Of a DNA stretch of 64,000 bases, positions 11,220 through 19,507 are shown piece by piece. Position 1 is the stretch's first letter. Each line of letters opens with the position of its first letter. The notes beneath the pieces were generated by a model that saw only the letters and a list, made by a program, of their open reading frames with translations, was not told the origin of the DNA and made no database searches. The DNA comes from Roseobacter weihaiensis. Its GTDB lineage: Bacteria > Pseudomonadota > Alphaproteobacteria > Rhodobacterales > Rhodobacteraceae. The translations under genes and the position numbers were made by a program. The stretch is from contig NZ_JACNMO010000001.1 of the NCBI RefSeq assembly GCF_020622345.1, forward strand, positions 248,001-312,000, in the 5' to 3' direction.

Positions 11220-12403
11220 CAGCCGTCTCCTGGGGCCGCTTTACCCAGAGGTCGCGGACGACGGGGTTTCAACGCTTCAGCGAGTTTGTTGATATCCGTG
11301 CGCAGTTCGGCGACACTTTCCTGCCGTCCGGCAGAGATCTCTTCCAGAATACGCAGCATCTGCACATCGATTGACCGCAGGCGCATCCGGCTTTCGGCAT
11401 CGATGCCTTCCCCCTGACCCTGCGCCTCGAAGAGTGAAATCAGGCGCTCCTGCCCCGCCGCAACCCGTTCCAGCGCCGCACTGGAGGGGTCAGAGCCTTC
11501 CATGCGCTGGGTCATCCGTTCGATGGAGCTTGCCAGCCCCCCCAGTGTTTCGTTGACCTCCGCGCGGCTGGTATCGGACTGCAGAAACATCTCCTGCAGG
11601 GTGATCATTTGCTCGGCCATGTGATCCACGACACCTGCCAGCACATTCTGGTCACCTGAGGCATCCTCGCCCGAGGTAAACCCGACCCGCGTGATAGAGC
11701 TGAGCCATTCTTCAAGCTCCCGGTAGAACCGGTTTTGACCATGGCCTGCAAAAAGCTCAAGCAACCCGACAATCAGCGAGCCTGCAAGGCCCAGCAGCGA
11801 GGAGGCAAAAGCCACCCCCATGCCGCCTAACTGCGCTTCAAGCCCGCTCATCAGGCGGTTGAAGACATCGACACCGCCTTCCCCATCCTGCGGGGCCAGA
11901 CTGCGGATGGTGTCGACCACCGCGGGCACGGTCGTGGCCAAGCCATAAAACGTCCCCAAAAGGCCGAGGAAGATCAGCATGTTGACAATGTAGCGTGTGA
12001 TCTCTCGCGCCTCGTCGATCCGCGTGGCCACGGAATCGAGAATGGAGCGGGTGGAGGAGGCACTGACCTGCATCCGCGCCCCGCGCTGGCGCAACAAAGA
12101 GGCCAAGGGCGCCAGCAAAAGCGGTGGCTGCATGCTGCCATCGAGCCTGTCGGTGGCAAAGCGCTCAATCCACCGGACAGAGCTGATCAGTTGGAAAACC
12201 TGATAAAAACAGGCCAACACCCCGATGAAAAACACGAAGATGATAAAGCCATTCAGATAGGGGTTCGCCTGAAACACCGGCAAGACGCGTGGCAAGGCCA
12301 GAAATCCGCCAAACCCGGACAGGGCGAGGACGATCAGCATCAGGGAGATTTGCCGCACCGGTTGTGAAAAGACTGGTCTGGTCTCTTGGTCTGGTAAGGC
12401 CAT
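11219..12403 (-). CDS. MotA/TolQ/ExbB-like proton-channel protein
   Basis: 394 residues. Four hydrophobic segments are visible: about 18-45, 47-75, 135-165 and 190-225, the last two being the conserved MotA/TolQ pair (LIFLGLLGTFYGLATTVPAV and GLEAQLGGMGVAFASSLLG). A cytoplasmic tail of about 170 residues follows, with helical, coiled-coil-like character. Together with the downstream MotB-like protein this would form a proton-conducting inner membrane complex. The pairing resembles the ZorA/ZorB motor of Zorya defence in outline, but no ZorC, ZorD or ZorE gene is nearby and flanking genes are housekeeping, so a defence role is not supported here. Flagellar motA is unlikely because no flagellar genes are adjacent. 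Confidence 0.82.
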   Translation of the reverse strand: MALPDQETRPVFSQPVRQISLMLIVLALSGFGGFLALPRVLPVFQANPYLNGFIIFVFFIGVLACFYQVFQLISSVRWIERFATDRLDGSMQPPLLLAPLASLLRQRGARMQVSASSTRSILDSVATRIDEAREITRYIVNMLIFLGLLGTFYGLATTVPAVVDTIRSLAPQDGEGGVDVFNRLMSGLEAQLGGMGVAFASSLLGLAGSLIVGLLELFAGHGQNRFYRELEEWLSSITRVGFTSGEDASGDQNVLAGVVDHMAEQMITLQEMFLQSDTSRAEVNETLGGLASSIERMTQRMEGSDPSSAALERVAAGQERLISLFEAQGQGEGIDAESRMRLRSIDVQMLRILEEISAGRQESVAELRTDINKLAEALKPRRPRPLGKAAPGDG

Positions 12404-12478
12404 CCGCCCGCGCTCCTGACCGTTATTGTTCTGCTCTGGGCGTAGTTTACACAGAAAACGCCGCCAAGCGCCAAGAAT

Positions 12479-13009
12479 TTATGAGCTGAGTGCGCGAACT
12501 CGCTGACTGAGCCATTCAAGGTCAGGGTCATGCAGGCCGATCTCGCTCAAATGCTGGGCCGTGTTGTAGAGGTATTCGGTGTTCGGCCCCATCCCCCCGA
12601 TGGCGGTTGCGATGATCCGGGCCTGCTCTTCCAGCGGCAGGCCCCCGCAATACTGCACATGGTCAGGGCTGATGACATAGGCAAGTGCCAAAACCCGCCG
12701 CCCATCGGTCAGATCAATCTCCAATTCCCGCTCCAGATACGCGGACGAAATCAACTCACGCTCCCGCAGGTAGGTCAGTGTTTGCGCCTCGTGCCCCGCC
12801 TTTACCGCCAGCGCCACCCCTTCGCAGACATGCGCAGGCTCTTCGTCAAGTGCCAGCACTAGGCCCGGATGCGTTTCCGTGCCACGGTGGTGAATGGAGC
12901 GCATGCAAAAAGACCGCGCGTAGCCGGGCAGCGTGGCGATCACCTTTTCTGCAACCTCAAAGCCCGGATTCCACAGCAGGCTGCCATATCCGAATACCCA
13001 CATTGTCAT
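12479..13009 (-). CDS. ChaC-like gamma-glutamylcyclotransferase
   Basis: 176 residues from ATG 13009, which follows AAGGAG after ten bases; an ATG two codons later is less well placed. The N-terminus MTMWVFGYGSLLWNPGF is the diagnostic YGSL motif of the gamma-glutamylcyclotransferase fold, and the later ELERELEI-like stretch (AYLERELEI) supplies the conserved acidic residue. ChaC enzymes cleave glutathione to 5-oxoproline and Cys-Gly in the cytoplasm. It is transcribed in the same direction as the MotA-like gene but separated from it by 75 bases. It is divergent from the DUF2125 gene, with 65 bases between starts. Confidence 0.88.
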   Translation of the reverse strand: MTMWVFGYGSLLWNPGFEVAEKVIATLPGYARSFCMRSIHHRGTETHPGLVLALDEEPAHVCEGVALAVKAGHEAQTLTYLRERELISSAYLERELEIDLTDGRRVLALAYVISPDHVQYCGGLPLEEQARIIATAIGGMGPNTEYLYNTAQHLSEIGLHDPDLEWLSQRVRALSS

Positions 13010-13074
13010 CGCTCTGGTTCTCCTTGCCTGCATTGCGTAAACCTCAAATCAGCGCGAAACGGAAGAGGTCACTT

Positions 13075-14079
13075 ATGCGGCGATTGGTCTGGTTGGCAGT
13101 GGTCTTTGCCCTGTTGTGGAGCGGATGGTGGTTTTTCGCCGCCTCGACCCTGCAGGCCGGGATTGAGGCTTGGCTCGCAGAACGGCGCGGCGAGGGCTGG
13201 CAGGCCGAGGTCACCGAGATCAGCATGAGCGGCTACCCCAATGCACTGGACGCCGTTCTGCAGCGCCCGGTGCTGGCCGATCCACAAACCGGTGTGGTGT
13301 TCGAGGCCTCTTCCCTGCGCATCAACGCCTCGGCCTTCTGGCCGGGTTTTGTCAGCCTGGTGTTTCCAGCCGATGAGATGATTTTTGCCAGTCCGGAACA
13401 ACGCAGGACAGCAATCGCCCAGGACGCTGTCGCTGATCTGCGCCTGCATCCGGGCACCGATTTGGAACTGGAGGAAATGGCGCTGACGGCAGGGCTCTGG
13501 ACCCTTGCGGCCCCCGAGGGCACGGTTCTGGGGGCCCGGGCGCTTACCTTACGCATGCGTCAAGACGCCGAGGACCCGACCCTCTATGATCTCATGCTGG
13601 ACGCCCCGGCCTTTCAACCCGGCAGCGTGCCACGGCGTGCCTTGCGTGTCCCGGCCGACTGGCCCGTGACCTTCGACAGCCTGGCGCTCGATATGTCGGT
13701 CGCCTTTGATCGCGCGGTGGATCGCACGGCGATCGAGGTCTCTCGCCCGCAGCCCCGCCGGATTGACCTGCGGCTGGCGGAAGCGGTCTGGGGAACGCTG
13801 TTGATCCGCAGTGCGGCGACGCTTGATGTGGCAGAAACGGGCCTGCTGAGCGGCGAGGTCTCGCTTCAGGCCCGCAACTGGCAGGATATGCTGACACTGG
13901 CGGAAAGCGCCGGCACGCTGCCCTCAGCGATGCGTCCGCAAATCGAGAATGTGCTCAGCGCACTTGCCCGGTCGGGGGGCAATCCCGATACAATTGACGT
14001 GACCATCGCGATCCGCGAGGGGACCATGTTCATGGGGTTTGTCCCGCTGGGCGCCGCACCACGGCTGATCCTGCGCTAG
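13075..14079 (+). CDS. DUF2125-type exported protein
   Basis: 334 residues from ATG 13075 behind GGAAGAGG. Residues about 5-22 (VWLAVVFALLWSGWWFF) form an uncleaved-looking N-terminal membrane anchor, followed by a periplasmic domain rich in beta-prone segments. The opening after the anchor (LQAGIEAWLAERRGEGW) and the repeated beta pattern match the DUF2125 family of alphaproteobacteria, whose function is unknown. The 3' end overlaps the converging extensin-like gene by four bases. Family assignment is from memory of the pattern, so it is moderate. Confidence 0.72.
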   Translation: MRRLVWLAVVFALLWSGWWFFAASTLQAGIEAWLAERRGEGWQAEVTEISMSGYPNALDAVLQRPVLADPQTGVVFEASSLRINASAFWPGFVSLVFPADEMIFASPEQRRTAIAQDAVADLRLHPGTDLELEEMALTAGLWTLAAPEGTVLGARALTLRMRQDAEDPTLYDLMLDAPAFQPGSVPRRALRVPADWPVTFDSLALDMSVAFDRAVDRTAIEVSRPQPRRIDLRLAEAVWGTLLIRSAATLDVAETGLLSGEVSLQARNWQDMLTLAESAGTLPSAMRPQIENVLSALARSGGNPDTIDVTIAIREGTMFMGFVPLGAAPRLILR

Positions 14080-14867
14080 CGGCAATAGGGACCGCTTCGG
14101 TACCGCGCGGTATCGAAATGGAAGTGATCGAGGTGAAACCGGTCTGAGTTCGGACCAAGCACGGTCCCAAAAGGACCGCAGGCCCCACTGTGCAGGCGGC
14201 GCATCACCTGCGCCGTGTTCGCCCCATTCCAGCCGTTGCGCACGGTGATCAGCGTGCCGTCCCGCAACCGCACCCCGGAGATATCGATCGCACGGCCCTT
14301 GCCATGCTCGGAAATACGTCCGCCGGGCCGGTTGTTGCGCGTGCGACAGACATAATGCGCCGCCACCCGGAGGCTTTTGAGCCCGCCGCCGCTGCGCCGC
14401 AGGGTGGGCTTGGCGGTTTCATCCACCCATGTCTTGAGCGCTTGCGCCGTTGTGCAGTCCATGACGGCGCGCTGGCTCAGGGTGACCCCGGAGACGGTCC
14501 GGACCCGGACGGCGTTTTCTATGCCACAGCCGTTTTGACGCCCCGCAACGCGCCCCACGACCTCTCCCTGAATGTCGAGATCACCGCAGACCGCGCCCCG
14601 CTGGCGCAGCCTTTCCTGTTCGCGCGCGATGCGGCGAAACCTGCGCGGGCGCAATTCAGGTCTGAGCGACGCGACCATCCCCTGCCCGCGCCCCGCAGCA
14701 GCCACCGCCGCCGCATCCCGCCGGCGCGGCGCAATCGCTCCGGACGGCTCCAGCGTCACGCCCGAGCCCGCATTGACCCCGGCCCTTGCCACGGGCCGCA
14801 AAGAGGCTTCGGGGGCGGCACTCGCAACACCGCCCAAAAGCATCAGGGCGACCATCAACCGCTTCAC
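14076..14867 (-). CDS. Extensin-like domain protein, probable periplasmic peptidoglycan enzyme
   Basis: 263 residues. Residues 1-18 are a signal peptide (MKRLMVALMLLGGVASA). The C-terminal half carries SEHGKGRAIDISG and SDRFHLDHFHFD, the metal-ligand pattern of the extensin-like C-terminal family, which is related in fold to VanY/M15 peptidases; cysteines near CGDLDI, NGCGIENA, DCTTA and GACGP suggest disulfides. A low-complexity Arg/Ala linker fills residues about 45-95. The start overlaps the TyrA stop by four bases, so it is the third gene of hisC-tyrA-extensin. The link to aromatic and histidine synthesis is positional only. Confidence 0.8.
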   Translation of the reverse strand: MKRLMVALMLLGGVASAAPEASLRPVARAGVNAGSGVTLEPSGAIAPRRRDAAAVAAAGRGQGMVASLRPELRPRRFRRIAREQERLRQRGAVCGDLDIQGEVVGRVAGRQNGCGIENAVRVRTVSGVTLSQRAVMDCTTAQALKTWVDETAKPTLRRSGGGLKSLRVAAHYVCRTRNNRPGGRISEHGKGRAIDISGVRLRDGTLITVRNGWNGANTAQVMRRLHSGACGPFGTVLGPNSDRFHLDHFHFDTARYRSGPYCR

Positions 14868-15784
14868 GAAGACGCCTTTGTGCGTCCAAAATCCGGCGCA
14901 TCAGTGTCCTGACCCGCTTCGATAATGCTGCGACGGATCGCGCGGGTGCGGGTAAAATAGTCGTGCAGGTGATCGCCGTCCCCGGTGCGGATCGCGCGCT
15001 GCAGGGCAAAAAGCTCCTCGGTAAAGCGGCCCAGCACTTCGAGCGTGGCGTCCTTGTTGGTCAGAAACACATCGCGCCACATGGTGGGATCGCTGGCCGC
15101 AATCCGCGTGAAATCGCGGAACCCGGCGGCAGAGTATTTGATGACCTCGCTGTCGGTCACCCGGCGCAGATCGTCCGCAACCCCCACCATCGTGTAGGCA
15201 ATCAGGTGTGGCGCGTGGCTGGTCACGGCCAGTACCAGATCATGGTGATCGGCCTCCATTTCCTCCACGTTGCTGCCAATACCTTCCCAGAGCGCGCGCA
15301 GCCGGGCCACGGCCTTCGCATCGCTGCCCTCGACCGGCACCAACAGACACCACCTGTTGTCAAAGAGTTCGGCAAAGCCGGATTCAGGTCCTGAATGCTC
15401 TGTCCCTGCAAGCGGATGGCCCGGAATAAAGTGAATGCCGTTCGGCAGATGCGGCCCAACATGATCGATCACATCGCGTTTGACGGACCCCACATCGGTG
15501 ATGGTGGCGCCCGGTTTCAGGTGAGGTGCAATCTCCGCCGCCACCGCGCCCATCACCCCCACCGGCACGCAGAGCACGATCAGATCCGCCCCCTCGACAG
15601 CCTCAGCGGCGCTGTCATGGACATGATCGCACAGACCGATCCGGCGCGCCGTGTCACGGGTCTGTGACGAGCGGGCGTAGCCTGTCACCTCTCCGGCCAG
15701 ACCTTTGCGCTTCATGGCCCAGAACATGGAGGAGGCAATCAACCCCAGACCAATCAGCGCCACGCGGTTGTAGATGACACTCAT
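14864..15784 (-). CDS. tyrA: Prephenate/arogenate dehydrogenase
   Basis: 306 residues. The N-terminal Rossmann motif GLGLIASSMFWAMKRKG (about residues 12-28) binds NAD(P), and FIPGHPLAGTEHSGPESG is the substrate-binding signature of the TyrA family. It oxidatively decarboxylates prephenate or arogenate towards tyrosine. No ACT or chorismate mutase domain is attached. It overlaps hisC upstream and the extensin-like gene downstream by four bases each. In alphaproteobacteria HisC-type enzymes can act on aromatic keto acids, so the hisC-tyrA pairing makes biochemical sense. Prephenate versus arogenate preference cannot be read. Confidence 0.92.
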   Translation of the reverse strand: MSVIYNRVALIGLGLIASSMFWAMKRKGLAGEVTGYARSSQTRDTARRIGLCDHVHDSAAEAVEGADLIVLCVPVGVMGAVAAEIAPHLKPGATITDVGSVKRDVIDHVGPHLPNGIHFIPGHPLAGTEHSGPESGFAELFDNRWCLLVPVEGSDAKAVARLRALWEGIGSNVEEMEADHHDLVLAVTSHAPHLIAYTMVGVADDLRRVTDSEVIKYSAAGFRDFTRIAASDPTMWRDVFLTNKDATLEVLGRFTEELFALQRAIRTGDGDHLHDYFTRTRAIRRSIIEAGQDTDAPDFGRTKASS

Positions 15785-16866
15785 GTCGACCCCTTGAAAC
15801 TTGCAAAGGCGTCCAGCACCCGCGTTACATCCTCCCCCTCGCCAACGGTGATCCGCAAGGCCTCGGGAAAACCGTAGCCTTTCACCAGACGCACCAGAAT
15901 ACCCGCCGCCTTGAGGTGTTTATCCGCCGCCAAGGCCTCGTTTTCATCCGTGAACCGCGCAAGCACAAAGTTCGCATGGCTGTCGTCACAGGCAATGCCC
16001 AACTGACGCAACCCGCCCGTCAGGCGCGCCCGCTGCTCGGCATTCAATGTCAGGCAGGTCTCCACGAAGGCACGGTCCCGCACGGCGGCTTCCGCCCCGG
16101 CCAGGGCCAGTTCGGACAGGTTGAAGGGCCCCCGAATACGGTTGAGCACATCGATGACGTCCTGCGCCGCATAAGCCCAGCCAACCCGCAGCCCCCCAAG
16201 CCCATAGAGCTTTGAAAAGGTGCGCGTCATAACGACATTTGGTCGCGATGCAACCAGCGAGGCCCCGCCATCATAGCCGTCGAAGAATTCGGCATAGGCG
16301 CCATCCAGAACCAGCAGGCATGTCTCCGGCACAGCGTCGGCCAGCCGGGCCACCTCTGCAAGATCAAGAGCCGTGCCGGTGGGGTTGGCGGGGTTTGCCA
16401 TGTAGATGAGCCGCGTTGCGGGGGATATCCTGTCGATCAGCGCGTCCACCGACACCTTGCGCGTGGCCTCCGGGGCCACAACGGGGGTCGCGCCGGCCGA
16501 CAGCGCAAAGATCCGGTACATGGAAAACCCATGCTCGGGGTAAAGAACCTCATCCCCCGGCCCCGCAAAGGCCATCGCCAGCAGGGTCAGTATCTCGTCC
16601 GATCCAACGCCGCAGACGATCTGATCCTTGGGCAGAGCGTGCACCGCGGCAATCGCCTGCCTGAGCGTGTCATGATCGGTCGACGGGTAACGGTGCATTT
16701 TGAGCGCTGCTGCCGTGACCGCTTCGACAGCCTTCGGGCTGCAGCCCAGTGGGTTCTCGTTTGAGCTCAGCTTGAGCGGATCGGCCTGGCCCTCAATATG
16801 GGAAGCCCCGCCCTGATAAAGCGCGATCTCCAGTATGCCGGGCTGCGGGCGGATCGTTGTCGTCAT
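15781..16866 (-). CDS. hisC: Histidinol-phosphate aminotransferase family (HisC)
   Basis: 361 residues, class II aminotransferase fold. The PLP lysine is in TRTFSKLYGLGGLRVGW, and the phosphate/PLP residues are in SSNENPLGCSP and NPANPTGT. It transfers the amino group from glutamate to imidazole-acetol phosphate in histidine synthesis; members of this family next to tyrA often also transaminate phenylpyruvate or prephenate. It is the first gene of a three-gene string with 4-nt overlaps. No other his gene is nearby, which favours a dual or aromatic role (inference). Confidence 0.9.
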   Translation of the reverse strand: MTTTIRPQPGILEIALYQGGASHIEGQADPLKLSSNENPLGCSPKAVEAVTAAALKMHRYPSTDHDTLRQAIAAVHALPKDQIVCGVGSDEILTLLAMAFAGPGDEVLYPEHGFSMYRIFALSAGATPVVAPEATRKVSVDALIDRISPATRLIYMANPANPTGTALDLAEVARLADAVPETCLLVLDGAYAEFFDGYDGGASLVASRPNVVMTRTFSKLYGLGGLRVGWAYAAQDVIDVLNRIRGPFNLSELALAGAEAAVRDRAFVETCLTLNAEQRARLTGGLRQLGIACDDSHANFVLARFTDENEALAADKHLKAAGILVRLVKGYGFPEALRITVGEGEDVTRVLDAFASFKGST

Positions 16867-16991
16867 CTGGCCGTCTCCTTGAAGCGGAACTTAGCGGGGG
16901 GCGCTGATCTGTGCCAGCCCCAACTGGCGCATGCAATCGAAAAAGACCTGCAGGGCAAGACGTTGCACAAAGCCCGCCGTGCCACGCAAAA

Positions 16992-17021
16992 GGGCCGCGC
17001 TGGTCTGATCCGGCGCGGCCC
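16992..17021 (-). terminator. Intrinsic terminator of rpsD
   Basis: GGGCCGCGC (16992-17000) and GCGCGGCCC (17013-17021) form a perfect 9-bp stem with a 12-base loop. On the minus strand the stem is followed by TTTTGCG, a short U-run. It lies 24 bases after the rpsD stop. Confidence 0.8.
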
Positions 17022-17045
17022 CAAAGTCTCGGTCTCGATCAGACC

Positions 17046-17666
17046 TTAGTTTTTGGCGTAGAATTCGACCACGAGGTTCGGTTCCATCATGACCGGATAG
17101 GGTACATCCCCCAAGGCCGGTGTGCGCACGAATGTCGCAGACAGCTTGGAATGGTCCGCGTCGATGTAATCAGGCACGTCCCGCTCGGGCAGTTGTGTTG
17201 CCTCGAGGATCGCCGCCATCTGCTTGGAGCGGTCCCGAACCTCAATAACGTCACCCTCTTTCACGCGGTAGGAGGGGATGTTCACGATCTTGCCGTTCAC
17301 CCGCACATGCTTGTGGTTCACGAACTGGCGGGCCGCAAACACGGTCGGCACGAACTTTGCACGGTAAACCACCGCATCGAGACGGCGTTCCAGCAGGCCG
17401 ATCAGGTTTTCACCGGTATCGCCTTTGACCCGCTCCGCCTCGGCATAGATGCGGCGGAACTGCTTCTCGGTCAGGTCGCCATAGTAGCCCTTGAGCTTCT
17501 GCTTGGCGCGCAACTGGATGCCGAAGTCCGACAGTTTGCCCTTGCGGCGCTGGCCGTGCTGGCCGGGGCCGTATTCCCGGCGGTTCACCGGGGATTTCGG
17601 ACGGCCCCAGATGTTTTCGCCCATACGGCGGTCAATCTTGTACTTGGCAGCGGTGCGTTTTGTCAC
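17046..17666 (-). CDS. rpsD: Small-subunit ribosomal protein S4
   Basis: 206 residues from GTG 17666 (N-terminus read as [20 protein letters not shown]), seven bases after AAGGAG. The S4 domain fold is complete: [16 protein letters not shown] near residue 45, and the RNA-binding S4 loop [20 protein letters not shown] in the middle. S4 nucleates 30S assembly on 16S rRNA and, in several bacteria, represses its own operon. Here the gene is monocistronic with its own promoter, a leader of about 100 bases and a strong terminator, rather than inside the alpha operon next to rpoA. Confidence 0.97.
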   Translation of the reverse strand: MTKRTAAKYKIDRRMGENIWGRPKSPVNRREYGPGQHGQRRKGKLSDFGIQLRAKQKLKGYYGDLTEKQFRRIYAEAERVKGDTGENLIGLLERRLDAVVYRAKFVPTVFAARQFVNHKHVRVNGKIVNIPSYRVKEGDVIEVRDRSKQMAAILEATQLPERDVPDYIDADHSKLSATFVRTPALGDVPYPVMMEPNLVVEFYAKN

Positions 17667-17683
17667 GGCTGATCTCCTTCTGT

Positions 17684-17754
17684 GTGGCCCGGTCGGGCGT
17701 GAAGGGCGTTGTCCTTTGGTTTGCACCTGACAGGCTGTCCCTTGCGGGGGCCAC
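17684..17754 (-). promoter_or_regulatory. rpsD 5' leader with long-range pairing next to the ribosome site
   Basis: In the leader RNA, GTGGCCC (minus strand, 17754 to 17748) can pair with GGGCCAC (17690 to 17684), a perfect 7-bp helix that closes a loop of about 57 bases. The 3' arm ends four bases before AAGGAG (17679 to 17674). Such a helix could gate translation, for example for S4 autoregulation, but there is no direct evidence here. Confidence 0.35.
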
Positions 17755-17773
17755 CAACACCAATGAAGCCGCG

Positions 17774-17801
17774 CTTATACTGGGGATTGATACAGAGTCA
17801 A
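17774..17801 (-). promoter_or_regulatory. sigma70-type promoter of rpsD
   Basis: On the minus strand TTGACT (17801 to 17796) and TATAAG (17779 to 17774) are separated by 16 bases, a near-consensus housekeeping promoter. The predicted start, about 17767, gives a leader of about 100 bases. The -35 element overlaps the 3' end of the upstream tag gene (stop at 17798). Confidence 0.65.
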
Positions 17802-18370
17802 CGCCCCATGGCCGCCACCGCATCATACCTGTGACACCCAACCAGATGATCGTTGACCATGCCCGTGGCTTGCATAAAGGCGTAGACGATCGTGGGGCCG
17901 CAAAACTTGAACCCCCGCGCCTTGAGATCCTTGGAGATCTGCCCGGACAATTCGGTCTGCGGCGGCACCTCTGCCTGGGTCTGCCAGGCATTTTGCAAAG
18001 GCTTGCCATCGACGTAGTTCCACAAGAAATGGTCAAAGCCCTGCTGCGCCTCGATCTGCTGCCACACGCGGGCATTGGAGATCGCAGCCTCGATCTTGCC
18101 CCGGTGACGGATAATTCCGGGATCGGCCAACAGCCTTTCGACATCTGCGTGGGTCCACTCTGCAATCACATGCGGGTCAAATCCGGCAAAGGCCGCCCTG
18201 AAGTTGTCGCGTTTTTTAAGGATCGTGATCCAGCTCAACCCGGCCTGGAAACCATCGAGAATCAGTTTCTCCCAAAGCGCGCGGCTGTCATATTCCGGGA
18301 CCCCCCAATCGGTGTCATGGTAGTCCAGATAGATTTGTTCCGGACCCGCCCACTCACATCGCATCTTCAT
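17798..18370 (-). CDS. tag: DNA-3-methyladenine glycosylase I
   Basis: 190 residues, the family length. It excises 3-methyladenine from alkylated DNA. The zinc-binding residues are present: Cys near the N-terminus (MKMRCEW), a His soon after (YHDTDWG), and the C-terminal HLVGCHRY His/Cys pair. The central signature SWITILKKRDNFRAAFAGFD is intact. The ATG at 18370 follows AAAGGAAAAATA; an internal ATG two codons on is possible. It is divergent from the EAL gene. Confidence 0.95.
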   Translation of the reverse strand: MKMRCEWAGPEQIYLDYHDTDWGVPEYDSRALWEKLILDGFQAGLSWITILKKRDNFRAAFAGFDPHVIAEWTHADVERLLADPGIIRHRGKIEAAISNARVWQQIEAQQGFDHFLWNYVDGKPLQNAWQTQAEVPPQTELSGQISKDLKARGFKFCGPTIVYAFMQATGMVNDHLVGCHRYDAVAAMGR

Positions 18371-18471
18371 TATTTTTCCTTTTGTTTCAGAAGGTTTAGG
18401 ATAGTTAGATCACATCTAAAATTAGAACAAAATAGGAATATTAACCCGGCTTTAGCATCCAAGGAGTCAAT

Positions 18472-19344
18472 GTGGCACAACCAGACACTGCGAGGACGAC
18501 AATGCCGGGACCGAATAAGAGAATGATGGCCGATATCGCACCGGGAAGCGATAACCCCCTGAATTTTGCCGTCACACGACGCGATCAGCAGACCATCGAT
18601 ATGGTTGCCGCCGCCATCCGTCACAAGCAGGTTCTGCTGGCCTATCAACCCGTGATGCAGGCACGCGATCAGAGCAAGATCGCCTTTTACGAAGGGTTGA
18701 TCCGGGTACTGGATGAAACCGGCCGCGTCATTCCCGCGTCCGCCTTCATGGATGCCATTGAGTCCTCGGAGCTGGGACGACAACTTGACACGCTGGCGCT
18801 TGCCAAGGGGCTGCGCGCCCTGAACGACAATCCCGAATTACGCCTCTCGATCAATATGTCGGCCCGGTCGATTGGCTACCAGCCCTGGAACCAGATGCTT
18901 GACCGCTGGCTCAAGCGGAATGAGCTCATCGGCGAACGGCTGGTTCTGGAAATCACCGAAAGCTCGGCCATGTTGGTGCCGGAGCTGGTAGTGGATTTCA
19001 TGGACCGTCTGCAAATGCAGGGCATCTGCTTTGCAATGGACGATTTCGGTGCAGGCTATACCGCCCTGCGCCACTTCAAGGAGTTCTGTTTTGATGTGAT
19101 CAAGATCGACGGGCAGTTCATTCAGGGCATTGCCAACGACCCCGATAATCGGGCCATGACGGCAGCGCTTGTCGGTATCGCAAAGCACTTTGACATGCTG
19201 ACCGTCGCCGAATTTGTCGAAAGCCAGGAAGATGCGGATGTTCTGGTGAGCCTCGGCGTTGACTGCCTGCAAGGTTACCACTTTGCGGCCGCAACCACCC
19301 GTCCGGCATGGCTGAGAGACAATCGCATACGTCAGGCCGTTTAA
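18472..19344 (+). CDS. Stand-alone EAL-domain protein, putative cyclic-di-GMP phosphodiesterase
   Basis: 290 residues from GTG 18472, five bases after AAGGAG. An approximately 40-residue N-terminus of no visible domain precedes one EAL domain (about 45-280). Active-site positions are kept: E74 in EGL (variant of EAL), N128 in INMS, E160 in LEITES, D190-D191 in MDDFGAG, K211 in KIDG, E247/E250 in AEFVES and Q267 in QGYHF. There is no GGDEF, PAS or receiver domain and no membrane helix, so it would be a cytoplasmic hydrolase of c-di-GMP or, less likely, a c-di-GMP receptor. It is not obviously in an operon. Confidence 0.88.
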   Translation: MAQPDTARTTMPGPNKRMMADIAPGSDNPLNFAVTRRDQQTIDMVAAAIRHKQVLLAYQPVMQARDQSKIAFYEGLIRVLDETGRVIPASAFMDAIESSELGRQLDTLALAKGLRALNDNPELRLSINMSARSIGYQPWNQMLDRWLKRNELIGERLVLEITESSAMLVPELVVDFMDRLQMQGICFAMDDFGAGYTALRHFKEFCFDVIKIDGQFIQGIANDPDNRAMTAALVGIAKHFDMLTVAEFVESQEDADVLVSLGVDCLQGYHFAAATTRPAWLRDNRIRQAV

Positions 19345-19507
19345 CGATTTAGCGGTTTTTCCCTTTGCGGTAGTCTGTCACATACACAAGCTGTTGATGC
19401 ATAATTAAGGATGCGGTAACTGTTGCCCGTAATGAAGAGGGGGCTGCGTCGCGCGCAACTGCGTGTGAATTGGGTCTTTTCAGGAACTGGCAAAGGACCA
19501 CATCACC

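Noticed and set aside
9927-11417. Long plus-strand open frame opposite the MotB-like coiled coil
   Set aside because: GC-rich heptad DNA leaves the opposite strand free of stops; no ribosome site and no domain, while the minus frame has clear family motifs.
9243-12403. Complete Zorya defence system
   Set aside because: Only a motor-like pair is present; no ZorC, ZorD or ZorE homologue, and neighbours are core metabolic genes.
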